Shown here: in pieces, positions 53,773 through 64,000 of the stretch
Layout: each line of letters starts with the position of its first letter
Position numbering within the stretch: position 1 is the stretch's first letter
NCBI GenBank assembly: GCA_002914845.1
Contig: JXTC01000198.1
Location: 339,551 to 403,550, forward strand
Length of the DNA stretch: 64,000 nucleotides
Origin: Trema orientale
Lineage: Eukaryota > Streptophyta > Magnoliopsida > Rosales > Cannabaceae
Direction: 5' to 3'
Translations under genes and position numbers: made by a program
The notes under the pieces: model-generated
Databases searched by the model: none
What the model was told of the DNA's origin: nothing
What the model saw: only the letters and a program-made list of their open reading frames with translations

Positions 53773-53829
53773 ATTTCTTTTTCGAAATGATTTCTTTTTC
53801 GAAATGATGTTACTCGATCACGCTTGTAG

Positions 53830-53990
53830 GCCAGCTTGGATATACTTTTATTTTTTTCTTTTTAAAAAATTGAAAAATAAGTAAAAATAATGGTTGGATC
53901 TTCTCAAATAAATTTTTAAGAAAATCTTCAAATCTTATTTCATTTGAAAAAAATAAAGAAAATAAAAAGTGTATCCAAATAAGTCTAAAG
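53830..53990. mobile_element. Small TIR element (~155 bp)
   Basis: CTTGGATATACTTTTATTT at about 53836 is the near reverse complement of AATAAAAAGTGTATCCAAAT near 53962-53981. No coding. The target duplication is not clear. Confidence 0.5.
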
Positions 53991-54047
53991 AGTTCTTAAT
54001 TTTCTTCAACAAAGGAATTAACTATTAATACTGCTTAGATAAGCATT

Positions 54048-54393
54048 GATTACACTATGATCATGGATGTTGAAATCAAGAATAATAGCTCCAATCATCC
54101 TAGTTCTTTCTTATTCAAGTCTTTTTTTGGCATCTTTATGAAGTGTGATTAATTGTACTATACTTGGCCAGCTATTACTTATGAGACAAGGAAAGTTATT
54201 TGGGATCTTGCTTGTCTTCAATTCGGGTAAGACAACAATAGTTTTAAGGCATCTCCTAGTATGAAATTCCACCTTATGCTTTTCTCATACTAATGCAGTG
54301 GTTTGAGAGAGATGTAAGCAACCTCAAAATTATCGAACTATTACGTCTTGTTAATACATATTAATTATAAAACCATCTCACCGCTATAACTAT
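54048..54393. other. 3' flank of pseudogene 2
   Basis: Homologous to the gene-1 3' flank (20564-20865), as shown by TGTCTTCAATTCGGG against TGGTCTTCAATTCAGA. No gene. Confidence 0.5.
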
Positions 54394-54521
54394 CACTGCA
54401 ACAAAAGTTATTTATTGCGATGACATCTATTGTTACCAATTGTGACAACAAAAACTTATCATTGCTATAGGCTTTTGAGAAATTTTGGCTAATTAAGACT
54501 GCACTAATATTTCATTGTTTG

Positions 54522-57500
54522 TGTCACGACCGGAAATCTAAAATCGTGCCTTTTAGTAATTTTATGTGAAAATATAATAAAATATTAATTTTACAGAATT
54601 CAAGAGAAATTGAATATCAGATAACTTTGTTTTGATCCTCAAAATCATTGTGAATTCTACAATATTCAAAACCCTAAATAGTTCTTGATTACTTAAGAAA
54701 AATACTCGATAAAGTTCAAGAAAATTTTCAACTATCTTATTTAAATACTTGTTAAAACTGTCAATTTTGGTAAATTGAGTTTAACTGAAAACTTTAGTTT
54801 AATGTCCAAAATAATTTACATGAAATCACTTGTAGTTTAAGTCCTCAAATTAATAAAAAAATCATCTTCATACATTCACTTTTATTGATCTTGGCTAAAT
54901 AATTTGATAAGGAAAAATAAATTAACAGAGAATAGATGCTCATCAGGGAAGAAGAGTGGGGGAACCAAGTACAAGGTACATAGCTTGTCCAACCGCCGAT
55001 ATTACTACCTCAAATAGACGAATAATTGAAAGTAGGAGAAGTAGGAGGGTGAGCATTCAGATGCTCAGCAAAAATTCAATTACCTTTTTAAATGGATGCA
55101 ATTTTACCAAACCTGCATGGTTAATAACTTTTCCAAAATCCATTTATAAACTAAGTTTATAAAAATAATCGATGTCCAGAATAATCACATATTCAGAATC
55201 AAAACTAAAACCATATCATTGTACATATCATAAATCATCCTATCCCATGAGTTCACATCTTCTCATCACGAATCAGAGTAACTCGTATAAGTGCTCTCTG
55301 CCTGATACCTATTCTAGAAAATTGGAGGGACACCCATGTGTCTAATCCTATCAAACCGGAGGGGCAACTGAATGCCTACACCTACCGAATGGGAATAATC
55401 AGAAAACCCCACGCGGGTTTACGGGCTCTCACTGAGGGTCGAAACACTGGCCGCCCACTAAATACCACGATGCCTAAGATGTATCTTATGTGTGATCATA
55501 TGGTATGTACAATATTTAAAAGTATACAATAACCATGCACAAGGAATAATTAAATCATGCTTTAAATTCTCACTTGGTATTATTCTGGGATTTATTATAA
55601 CATAGGTAGCACATCACTGTATTATCCCATAATCATAATTTAAAAATATGTATAAAATTCCATACAGTCCAATCTCAGTATAATCTAGTGTGTCTCAACA
55701 ATTTATCATTTGTCATAAAATTCACGATTTTTCATAAATCAATTAAAGTACATTTATAAATCAAATCAAGTATAAAACCAGGTGATTAAACTCCTATCTT
55801 GATGTGGTAGCTGTACCAAGCTAATGACGCTCGAAGAAAACTTCCACTAGTCACTCGAGTGTCCAAACAGTCGTTTCGGGATCCCGGTAAGTCCACTTGA
55901 AAAAGTGACTTTTCCATCGGAACCTCAAATGGAGAAACGGAGGTCGCCACTGAATTCAGAGTAACTAAAAATGCTAGGTTAGACATATAATTTGTCAAAA
56001 GTGGGTCCCGGTGCGAGACTATGCTCCGTGGCACTATTCACGAGCTGTTTTCTCAATTTTCGTGTCACTTTAGAATACAGTGATATTTTATATCGAAATT
56101 CGTCTCTTTATCTCACTGAGTCCAAATTCAAAGTCGGAAATCAATTTCGAGGTCCTGAGCATTAAATAGGCTCAAAAATCCGAAAGTTACAAAAATATCA
56201 CCTTTTCAAAATAATTAGAGAAACGTTCACTTTTTCAATTCAAAAATTAACATGCTTTTGGATATCGATTCAATACAAAATACTCATTTTTGTTCTTGTT
56301 TGAAGCTCCTCTTTTACATCATATAATTTATATGGCTTAATTAATTACGTTGAGAAAATAATTACAAAAATATAAATTTTTTTTAGAAATATCTAGAAAA
56401 ATACAACATTTTCTATTTAAAGATTATCTCGTTTCCAGATTTCATTTAATACAGAATTACTGCATTCTCTCATGTTTTAATCTCCTCTTTTTACTCTATA
56501 AAACTTTCCTGGCTAAAATGAATTGTTTATAAAATAATTACTGAAATATCTCTTACTTAAATTAATTGCATAAATATCATTTTTTTTATACAAAATTTCC
56601 AAAACCCGGAATTCAATTTCTATCCAAATCAATCATCCTTCCCAAGTCTTTAATCAACCAGCTGTCATAGTAAATTTCACTATCAAATTTATTATTACCT
56701 ACGACTTAATTATACAAATGTCAATTAAAAATATATATGGGTTTTTAGCGTGTTTGGTCCCTATATTATTAGCAGATTGGTAAAATAGTCCCTAAGTTAA
56801 TTTTTTTGGCAATTAAGTCCCTAAATTTTAAAAAATTTTGCAATTCGGTCCTTTTTATTTGATGATATTAAAATTTTCATGAAATTGAACATGTTTAAAT
56901 GAAATAAATTGATATTCACTAACATTAATTAGCTTGGAAGGGAAATAGAAAGAAATTTTAAGAGAAATTTTAATTTTTTAGAATTTTAATTTTTAAAATT
57001 TTTTATATTATGTTATTAAATGTTGTTAATTTTTAGTTATTTTCCTTCAAATTCTAACTAATGTCAGTAAAATATTGATTTTGACATTCAAAAACCTTTG
57101 CATGTGACTTGAAAATGCTTAATTCTATCCAATATTTAAATAATTACTCACAACAAGGGCTTAATTGTCAAAATTTCTAAAACTTAAGGACTTAATTGCC
57201 AAAGATAATAACTAAAGGACCATTTTGCCAATCACGAAAAACACAGGGACAGTCATGCCAAAAACCCTATATATATATACATATATAAACGACCACAAAT
57301 AAAAAAATACATCAGATTTGACGTTAGGAGAAGATCCGAGCAGGTGGAGGTAGCCGGCGATGGCACACGGCGACCGAATCGCCGGAGTTGGTCACGATTT
57401 AGGACCGGTTTCAAGCCCATCTTTCCCACGCCTGGTCGCACGACAGGAGGAGGAGCACGGCGGCGCTTCTTCACTGGTCAGCTGGGAGCACACCTGGCCA

Positions 57501-57898
57501 GAGCTCGTGGCCGAAGGAGGTGTTGGTGGCCAGATCTTCTGGGCAAGCCGAGAGAGGGAGGGAGAAGTGTATCGGGGACTTGAGGGAGAAAGAAAGGGAG
57601 AGTTGAGAGATTTAAAGGAAAATAGAAACGCTAATGGCCACGTGGCATGAAATGGTTGGCAGGGCACTATTTCCTTATTTGCACTTTTTCCTCGTTTTCA
57701 AAATTTTCTTTCACTTATGCCCTTGTTTATTTACACTCTAGTCCTTATTTTCAAAATTTCTTCACACAGAAACCCAAATGAACCTAGACTTTATCCAGTC
57801 CATATTTACTCAATGATGCAATTTTTTAATTTTTTGTTCTTTTTTAAAAAGTTAGGTCAAAAGACCTAAATACCCTTACTATTATATGGGGTTTTACA
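54522..57898 (+). mobile_element. Solo LTR of a Gypsy-type retrotransposon, 3,377 bp
   Basis: Begins TGTCACGACC and ends GGGGTTTTACA, with a perfect 5-bp target duplication GTTTG at 54517-54521 and 57899-57903. There is no internal region or second LTR, so it is the usual product of recombination between the two LTRs. A relative (3' part only) lies at 33015-33919. The GC-rich part at 57330-57560 gives overlapping open frames on both strands that are not genes. It contains a TIR element at 56739-57267. Confidence 0.88.
56739..57267. mobile_element. TIR element, 529 bp, inside the solo LTR
   Basis: The left arm (GGGTTTTTAGCGTGTTTGGT, then GGCAATTAAGTCCCTAAATT) is matched by the inverted right arm (AAGGACTTAATTGCC ... 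ATGCCAAAAACCC). Arms are about 110 bp. The flanks are (AT)n, so the 9-bp duplication cannot be judged. No coding. Confidence 0.8.
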
Positions 57899-58384
57899 GT
57901 TTGACCTATTGCAACGACATAAGTCATCACAATAGACAAAAAGTCACGGCAATAGATCAAAAATCGAAAGGTCCATATCTCACACTATAATCGCAGTTAA
58001 ATTCACAAAATAAAATTATCTAGACCTGTTGCCATGACATAAGAAAAAAAATTAAAAGTCCATTTCTCGCACTATCCTCGTGTACGAATTTTACTAAAAA
58101 AAATATTTGAACCTATTGCGACAATAAATATTGTCGTTAGTATTTACATGTTTTTTAAAATATAAAAATAAATAACCAAATTAGTGTAAAATATATTTTT
58201 GAAAAATAAAAGCCTATTGCAACGACAATATCGCAGCAATAAGTGTCGATTAAAATAAGATGAGAACCTCCTCTTTTTCCCATTCTTTCTTTTTCTCTTT
58301 TCTTCTCTCACTCTAACATTTCTGCCTACCCCTCCACCCCATTCCATTCGGCCCCACGACTTACTCGTTTCACGTAGTGTCTCA

Positions 58385-58505
58385 TTTTATTTATATTTGG
58401 AAATAAATATTAGGTTGAAAAGTCTTATTGATTTCGATATAAGAAATTGTAATATGCCTTAACTGGCAAACCAATCAGTCCAATCCTATGCGGTGGTATT
58501 TTAGT
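58385..58505. repeat. Duplicated kinase upstream block, copy before gene 4
   Basis: TAATATGCCTTAACTGGCAAACCAATCAGTCCAATC-type sequence matches 20947 and 46857 onwards. Homology stops at about 58500. It is the expected upstream block of the fourth kinase gene, now 5.5 kb from its start. Confidence 0.65.
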
Positions 58506-58563
58506 TGATACCTTAGCAATTAAAAAGTAGATATTTAGCAGTTCTTAACTTCAAATTATTTGT

Positions 58564-58735
58564 TTGCCAACTGGGGCTATCTTAGTTGGTCCAAAGGTTT
58601 GAGGGTTGTGTGTGTGTGTTTGGGGGGTCAGGGGTTCAAACCTTGGTAGTGTGTGTGTGTCATTTTCCTTTAATTTGTAGTAATTAAGTGGTGGTCATTT
58701 GTTAAGCCCCACTTTTTTTTTTAAAAAAAAAACTC
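58564..58735 (+). mobile_element. tRNA-derived SINE, 172 bp
   Basis: An internal RNA polymerase III promoter is visible: an A-box-like TATCTTAGTTGG near 58579 and the B box GGGTTCAAACC near 58632-58642. The tail is T-then-A-rich. A perfect 12-bp target duplication CAAATTATTTGT lies at 58552-58563 and 58736-58747 (16 of 17 if extended leftward). A GT microsatellite lies inside. Confidence 0.8.
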
Positions 58736-58747
58736 CAAATTATTTGT

Positions 58748-58950
58748 ATTAGTTTGTAATGAAAAAACAGTCATTTTAATCGATACTTTAAGCTTGGGGT
58801 ATTAGGGTTAATCTGTACAGAATGCTGTTGGTACGTAGTATTGCACATAAAATCTAACTAAAATCTTACAATTTAAAAATATTGACATAGCAACGCAATC
58901 GTTTACATTACATTTCCCATGTAATAGTACTAGTAGCATAATTACTATCT
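58748..58950. other. Intergenic, no gene
   Basis: Nothing recognisable. Confidence 0.35.
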
Positions 58951-58959
58951 TATACTATG

Positions 58960-59440
58960 CCTTTTGACAGTTTTTCCAATTTATGATTTATATTTTGGTT
59001 ATTATCAATATTGACCACTAGATTTGAAACTTGTAATAAATTTATAAATTTTTTGGGTCAAACACAAATTTTGATCTTGATGAGCTTACCAAAAAAACTC
59101 TTTTTTAATTTTAAGGATAATATTTTAATACTTAAGTTAAATTTAAAAATAATTAAAATTAATATCTAAAAGAACAAATATTAAAACATAATTTAAAATT
59201 GGTAAAATCTATAAATACAAAATATTATTTATAAATATTAATCAATTTTTTAAAAAAATGCTAAATTTGAACCTCCTTAAAAATATATTTATTTAATCTT
59301 TAATAGGTATTGTGGTAAAAATAATAGTCAAAATTAGTATTTGACTTACAGAGGATATAATTTATTACAAGTTCATTGATAATAACCAAAATATAAGATA
59401 TGAACTAAACAAACACTCAAAATACAAGATATAAAAATAA
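58960..59440. mobile_element. TIR element (family H), ends approximate
   Basis: TATATTTTGGTTATTATCAAT at 58990-59010 is the inverse of ATTGATAATAACCAAAATATA at 59376-59396. Further inside, AAACTTGTAATAAATTTATA mirrors TATAATTTATTACAAGTTC. Outer borders are not resolved and no coding is seen. Confidence 0.5.
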
Positions 59441-60699
59441 AATAGTACGAACAATAATAATAGGTCTTGGGGTCTAATTAAAAATAATTAATGATTAATC
59501 TTGGACCGATGTACTTTCAAAAAATAATGTATATTGTACTCATCTAATGTGTTGTTAAAAAAGAAAGAGACAAAAGAATGTTTAACTAGTTTCTCTTAGG
59601 AAAGGAAACAAAACTCACTAACTTTACCGGGATAATGCCAAAAGTATATGAATACTCTAGCTTTTCCATTTTCTGCAAATCCTATGGTATGAATTTTGTA
59701 TATCACGAAATTTTAAATATATGCAAATGTCCACCTTTTAGAGTTGTTTACTCTTCTTTGATAATTTTTAATGAGCTTTTCTTTTAAATTTTCATTTAAA
59801 ATAAACAAATTAGAATTAAAAAAAAAGGCAATAAACCACAAATCAAACCCTAACCCTCCCGAATAAAATCTTCTGTCCCATTCACTGTCCCTTTGCTATC
59901 AAATTGTCATGTGTCCTTTAAAATAAACCCCTACTAATTAACCTTGTTTGGAAAAGTGATTAAGTAGACTAAAATAAAGAAAAAAAAATACACAAAATAT
60001 TTTTATTATTATTTTTTATTTTCTATTAGAACAAGAAGTTCATTAGACCCAAAACCAGAAATATTGCTTTTCTACCCTTTTTCTTTTTTTTTTTTTCTTG
60101 TCAGAATCCTTTTACTTCTTTCATTTTTGATCTTTCAGTTCTTAACGAAGGGAGAACCTTCCCTTTATCAGAATCTTATTAGGAGATCTCTTTACATCGA
60201 ATAGAGCTAGAAAGTTTCAAACGATTATATCATTCTCTTTCAAGAGTACATAAATAGGAAGTGATCCTGTGTAACAAAAAATAAAAAAATAAAAAAAACA
60301 GGAAATAACTATAATATATTAATTAGATAGCGAAAGGCAAGCTAAGCTACCAAATGACGACAAAAGAATGGCTATTAAACCAGATATAAAACATTGTATA
60401 ATCTATATATATATTTAGGACTAAGATATAGATCTGGTCCCATACATTATATTTTGCTAATTCTGAGCATGCTATATTAATCCTCATTAGTGAAAAACAT
60501 CCCCAAATAATTAATAAAACTCGTAACAGGATCGGCCCAGGAGAGGACCGTATCCAAAGCTATGTATCTATGTATATATATTTATATATATTTGAGTGAG
60601 GAAGAAAACATGAGCATTTTATGGTAACTTAACATTAAAAAAAAAAAAAAAGAAAATACAATAAAGAACTCTCAAACTCTTCTTTCAATTTCTGGTTAC
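59441..60699. other. Intergenic AT-rich DNA
   Basis: No gene and no clear element ends. Several poly-A/T runs. Confidence 0.35.
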
Positions 60700-61760
60700 T
60701 ACAAATAATGATACCAATGGTAACTTTCTATTTTTTTTTTTTCTCATATTATTTTATTCTTTTTGAAATAAGAAACACTCAATTCTACTTCTAATTTATG
60801 GATACCAAAGTAACTAGTAATCTTTTCTTTTTAACCATGTAAGATACCTATGATAATATTTCCTTCCTTTGAGAAGGCTTATACATTCATTTTTTTTATT
60901 ATTTACAAGGTATGGTACTTATAGTAACCGGATATAATACTTATAGTAACTTATTATCTTTTTAAATCTGATAAGATACTTATGGTAATTGAATAAGATA
61001 CCTAATAAAGTAATCTTTTCTTTTTAACCATATAGGATACCGATAGTAATATTTCCTCCTTTAAAAAGGCTCATTCATTCAAAAATAATTTTTATTTACC
61101 AAGAATGATACTTATACTAACCATAGATGATACTTATAGTAACTAGACATGATACTATAGTAACCTATTTTTTTTCTAAATCAAGTAGGATACTTATGAT
61201 AACTCGATACGATACCTAAGATAATCCTCTTTTTAATCATATAGGATACTTTTGGTAATATTTCCTCTTTTAAAAATGCTCATTCATTCAGGTACAATTT
61301 TTATTTTTATGCTCATTCATTCAGGTACAATTTTTATTTTTTAGGTATGATACTTATAGTAACTGATATGATACTTATAGTAACTGATATGATACTTATG
61401 GTAACTAGATATGATGCCTATGGCAACCGATTTTCTTTCTAAATCGGGTAGGATACTTACAGTAATCAGATAGGATACCTATGATAATCCTTTCCTTTTA
61501 ATCATATAGGATACTTATGGTAATATTTTCTTCTTTAAAAAGGCTCATTTATTCAAAAGTAATTTTTATTTACAAGGTATGATACTTATTATCGTCGGAT
61601 AGAATACTTATGGTAACTCGATATAATACTTACAGTAACTAGATAAGATACATGTGGTACTTTTTTTTTAAATATTCTAATTGGATACTTATGATAACTA
61701 GGTAAGGTGCTTATGGAATTATTTTTTATTTACCAAATAAGAAGCCTTTGGCAAGTATGT
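60700..61760. repeat. Two-level tandem repeat array
   Basis: About four large units of roughly 190-260 bp begin near 60823, 61016, 61229 and 61491 with TTTTTAACCATATAGGATAC-like sequence, followed by GGTAATATTTCCTCCTTTAA and GGCTCATTCATTCA. Within each are several ~20-bp subunits like GATACTTATAGTAACTAGAT. One unit (61270-61335) carries an extra internal duplication of GCTCATTCATTCAGGTACAA. Confidence 0.85.
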
Positions 61761-62640
61761 ACGAATTTATTTATTTGTAATAATAAGGAACACTAAAAGA
61801 TCATTTCAAATTCTCCCAGATAACACATAACCATGTCATAGCTTAATATCTTAGACATAGAATTTTTTTTTCAAAGAATATCATATAAATACTTAAACTA
61901 TATAAAAATAAGTAAAAGACTAAATATCTTTATCCTTAAAAAAAGCAATTCTTTAGTCGATTGGAAAAAAATTATTCTATCCTAAACAAAGTGAATTCAA
62001 AATAAAAAGTAAAAGAGAAAATGTTTTTTTTTTAAAAGAAGATTTAAAAGGTTAATTAATACTAAAACTATATAGAAATAGTCAAAGAGAAATAAAACTT
62101 TATCCTGAAAAGTTAATTCTTTTTTTTGAATTCAAAAAATAATTATATTTTAGAATGTTGTACTTCTATCCTAAAAATAGTTAAAATACACCGTAAGCTA
62201 TTCAAAAACTTAAACATGATATCCAAAAAAAATAAAAGAAAAACTAAACCTATCATTAAAAGAAAAAAATCTATCCAAAAGAACATTAATAGAAAAAGAC
62301 AGAATAAAAAAACGAATAAAAAGACTAAAAAAATACTGTAGAGCATTAATGCGTCTGACACGCGCACACACCATAAAAAAAAATATTGGCCCTGACAACT
62401 GACGTCAAGAACCGTAAAATTTAAAAAAAAAAAAAATTTAAAGGAAGTATAAATTTCATTTAAACTCCGGATACCGTATAAACATAATTTTACACTGTAT
62501 AAACATAATTTTTTGCCAAAATATCGTATTACGCCTATCTCTCTTTTTTTTCTCACAGTTGTTTTTTTACTCACAGCATAGCTACAATACAATAAAGCAC
62601 AGCAATACCAAACTGGCAATGGGACTTTAGCTTAGAAGAC
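61761..62640. other. AT-rich intergenic DNA
   Basis: The Lys/Asn-rich + frame at 62126-62341 and the Phe/Leu-rich minus frame at 62143-62619 are two readings of the same A-rich low-complexity DNA, not genes. Confidence 0.45.
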
Positions 62641-62659
62641 ACGTGGCAAGTTAACAAGA

Positions 62660-62870
62660 ACGGGACACAGGATTTCATTCCGTTCTTCTTCTTTTGACTT
62701 TATATCAAAATTTAGAGACAATATTATACCTTCACTTTCAAAGTCTACTGTTTGGGGGGACAGAAATTTAGGTCAGAGGATTTCATTTCATTCTTCTTTT
62801 TTGACTCTATATCAAAATTTAGAGTCAATATTGTGCTGCACTTTCAAAGTCTAATTTTTGGCGTGATGGA
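62660..62870. repeat. Imperfect tandem duplication, ~112-bp period
   Basis: GGATTTCATTCCGTTCTTCT (62670) and GGATTTCATTTCATTCTTCT (62778) each begin a unit followed by TATATCAAAATTTAGAG, CAATATT and CACTTTCAAAGTCTA. Confidence 0.8.
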
Positions 62871-63021
62871 AAATCTTACTCCACCGAATTAACATTGTCC
62901 ATCATCTTCAACAGAAAAAGGAAACAAACTTCACAATCTACAGGATTAAAGATAAAAAAGAAACATACTTCTTAAATAGAATATTGTATGTCAACTATTA
63001 TACTGGTAATCAAATGACTGG

Positions 63022-63229
63022 ATTATGTTAAAAGAAAGTATAATAAATATATAAATCATAGAAAGAAGGATAAATGTCTACATCTAAATCGAAGTCGAGG
63101 AATACATTCTCATATTCAAAGGGGAATTATGTTAAAAGAAAGTATAATAAATATATAAATCATAGAAAGAAGGATAAATGTCTACATCTAAATCGAAGTC
63201 GAGGAATACATTCTCATATTCAAAGGGGG
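63022..63229. repeat. Perfect tandem duplication, 104-bp unit
   Basis: 63022-63125 and 63126-63229 appear identical base for base, each starting ATTATGTTAAAAGAAAGTAT and ending TATTCAAAGGGG plus two more bases. An open + frame (63074-63292) translates part of it but has no recognisable motif. Confidence 0.9.
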
Positions 63230-63971
63230 AAACCAAAATACATTCTCGTATTGAGTGTCTGTTACGTGTACTGCTATATACTGGGAGACTAAATTTTTAT
63301 GATATTTAATATATAAAGCCAATTCTTAGCCGAAAAATTAGAAAAAAAGGGGATTCCTTATGTTGGACTAAGTAAAAGAAAAGGAGTGTGGTTTTTTTAC
63401 CTTGGTTTTTAGCTTGTAGTTTTCATGATTTTTTTTCCACGTAGAAGAAGAAACCAAAACAATAGAAGACCCAGTATAGCGCAAAACAATAGAATATAGA
63501 CGCAATAAAATAAAGAAAAAGAAAGAAAAATTAGATGCAATACGAAAGTTTAAGGTGACGGTTTTAGGCTGGGTTTTCTCAAGTGTCAGCAATAATATGG
63601 CTCCATGGTACGATGAATATAGTGGATCCATAGCATCAAGGCGCCCAGCACCAGTCATAGCTGCTGATTAAAGTGCCTATAGCGTTACTTATAACAGTGG
63701 TGTCCTATGGCATTACTAATTTTTTATTTTATTTATTTATTAATTTATTTTTTTTTTTTGGGTACGGGTATACTCATCCTTTCAAAGCATTGCACTCCAT
63801 GCGTACAAAGCAATGACAGTTCTACCTCTAGAGCTAGTTAATAACTTGTGACTACCAACTAATTAAAAACTCACGAATCATTAGTATCAAACTAGTTGTA
63901 GGCTTGTTTGACGTGATCACACTTGATAACTTGTCAGTACCATTGATGAGATCAAGAACTAGAATATGATA
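63230..63971. promoter_or_regulatory. Upstream region of kinase gene 4
   Basis: No gene is seen. The last ~20 bp (GAGATCAAGAACTAGAAT) match the sequence just before the starts of genes 2 and 3. Further upstream the homology with those promoters is lost. Confidence 0.4.
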
Positions 63972-64000
63972 ATGGGTTTGTTCTCTTTTATGTTTGTCTC
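63972..64000 (+). CDS. Kinase gene 4: start of another G-type lectin S-receptor-like kinase, cut by the window end
   Basis: Only the first ten codons are present: MGLFSFMFVS. They match the signal-peptide starts of gene 2 (MGFFSFMFIS) and gene 3 ([10 protein letters not shown]), and the leader GATCAAGAACTAGAA is also shared. It is therefore almost surely the next member of the gene-2/3 lineage. Whether the gene is intact cannot be said. Confidence 0.75.

Larger units (their letters stand above)
51600..54047 (+). pseudogene. Dead 3' half of a gene-1-type S-domain kinase (pseudogene 2), with insertions
   Basis: Starts with gene-1-like intron sequence (TTGAGTTTATGCCATCAGCATATAACAA near 51858, matching 19840-19858). 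Exon-4 scraps lie at 51940-52066 (ACACTAGCAGATGGTCAAGA; then AACAAAAGCTTGGACATTTTCATTTT). Exon-5-like sequence is at about 52195-52410, with the catalytic loop HRD replaced by H-stop-D and DFG by DIS. Exon-6-like sequence is at about 52490-52640 and exon-7-like at about 52890-53024. The end of the gene reappears near 54000-54047. In between are a LINE-like tail, an LTR-like insertion and a small TIR element. The 3' flank resembles that of gene 1. Not functional. Confidence 0.8.
54394..58300. mobile_element. CACTA-like remnant split by a solo LTR
   Basis: CACTGCAACAAAA at 54394-54406 is a CACTA-type terminus. Subterminal-type repeats follow on both sides of the inserted LTR: TATTGCGATGAC, TATTGCAACGACATAAG, TATTGCCATGACATAAG-like and TATTGCAACGACAATATCG (54410-54480 and 57905-58240). 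The right terminus is not found, so the element is truncated and its end is approximate. Confidence 0.5.

Noticed and set aside
57253-57667. Overlapping open frames on both strands, Arg/Gly/Pro-rich
   Set aside because: They come from the GC-rich part of the solo LTR. No protein motif is seen, and frames are open in several phases as expected from composition.
58590-58660. Possible functional tRNA gene (B-box GGTTCAAACC)
   Set aside because: No cloverleaf stems or acceptor arm. The B box, tail and 12-bp target duplication fit a SINE.
62126-62619. Lys-rich (+) and Phe/Leu-rich (-) open frames
   Set aside because: Low-complexity A-rich DNA read on two strands. No motif and no gene context.

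Overview
The window is AT-rich nuclear DNA of a flowering plant, almost certainly a eudicot. The only recognisable host genes are intron-containing G-type lectin (S-domain) receptor-like serine/threonine kinases of the class with seven coding exons, plus one pentatricopeptide-repeat (PPR) relic. The rest is plant transposable-element sequence: Copia and Gypsy retrotransposons, CACTA ends, many short terminal-inverted-repeat (TIR) elements with 9-bp target-site duplications, a Helitron-like element and a tRNA-derived SINE. The genus cannot be told from the sequence alone.

Layout. 1-1584 is the right end of a CACTA element. 1.6-7.1 kb is gene-poor and holds a 202-bp MULE-type MITE and a 1.4-kb TIR element full of ~90-bp tandem repeats. 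7.1-13.2 kb is a decayed Copia element (minus strand) sitting inside a PPR gene relic. 13.4-16.9 kb holds three more short TIR elements. 17.8-26.9 kb is the first half of the kinase cluster: gene 1 (interrupted by a run of N), gene 2 (intact, 826 codons) and a dead 3' half of a gene-1-type kinase. 27.9-46.8 kb is a dense block of transposons: MITEs, a Gypsy LTR fragment, a Helitron-like element, a 1.75-kb foldback (near-palindromic) element and an 8-kb Gypsy element with a MITE in its 5' LTR. 47.8-54.1 kb repeats the kinase unit: gene 3 (intact, 825 codons) followed by another dead gene-1-type 3' half that itself carries insertions. 54.4-58.3 kb is a CACTA-like remnant containing a 3.4-kb solo LTR, which contains a MITE. 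58.4-63.9 kb has a SINE, a TIR element and long tandem repeats. The window ends 29 nt into a fourth kinase gene.

How it fits together. The kinase cluster looks like a tandem array built from pairs of two lineages: gene 1 | gene 2 | dead gene-1-type | gene 3 | dead gene-1-type | gene 4. The gene-2/3 lineage stays intact with the same intron phases and the same lengths for exons 2-7, while the gene-1 lineage copies have lost their catalytic motifs. Upstream flanks of genes 2, 3 and 4 are recognisably duplicated. The gene-3 flank appears to have been split by the 17-kb transposon block. These kinases would be plasma-membrane proteins with an extracellular lectin/S-domain/PAN region and a cytoplasmic kinase. 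Their ligands cannot be read from sequence.
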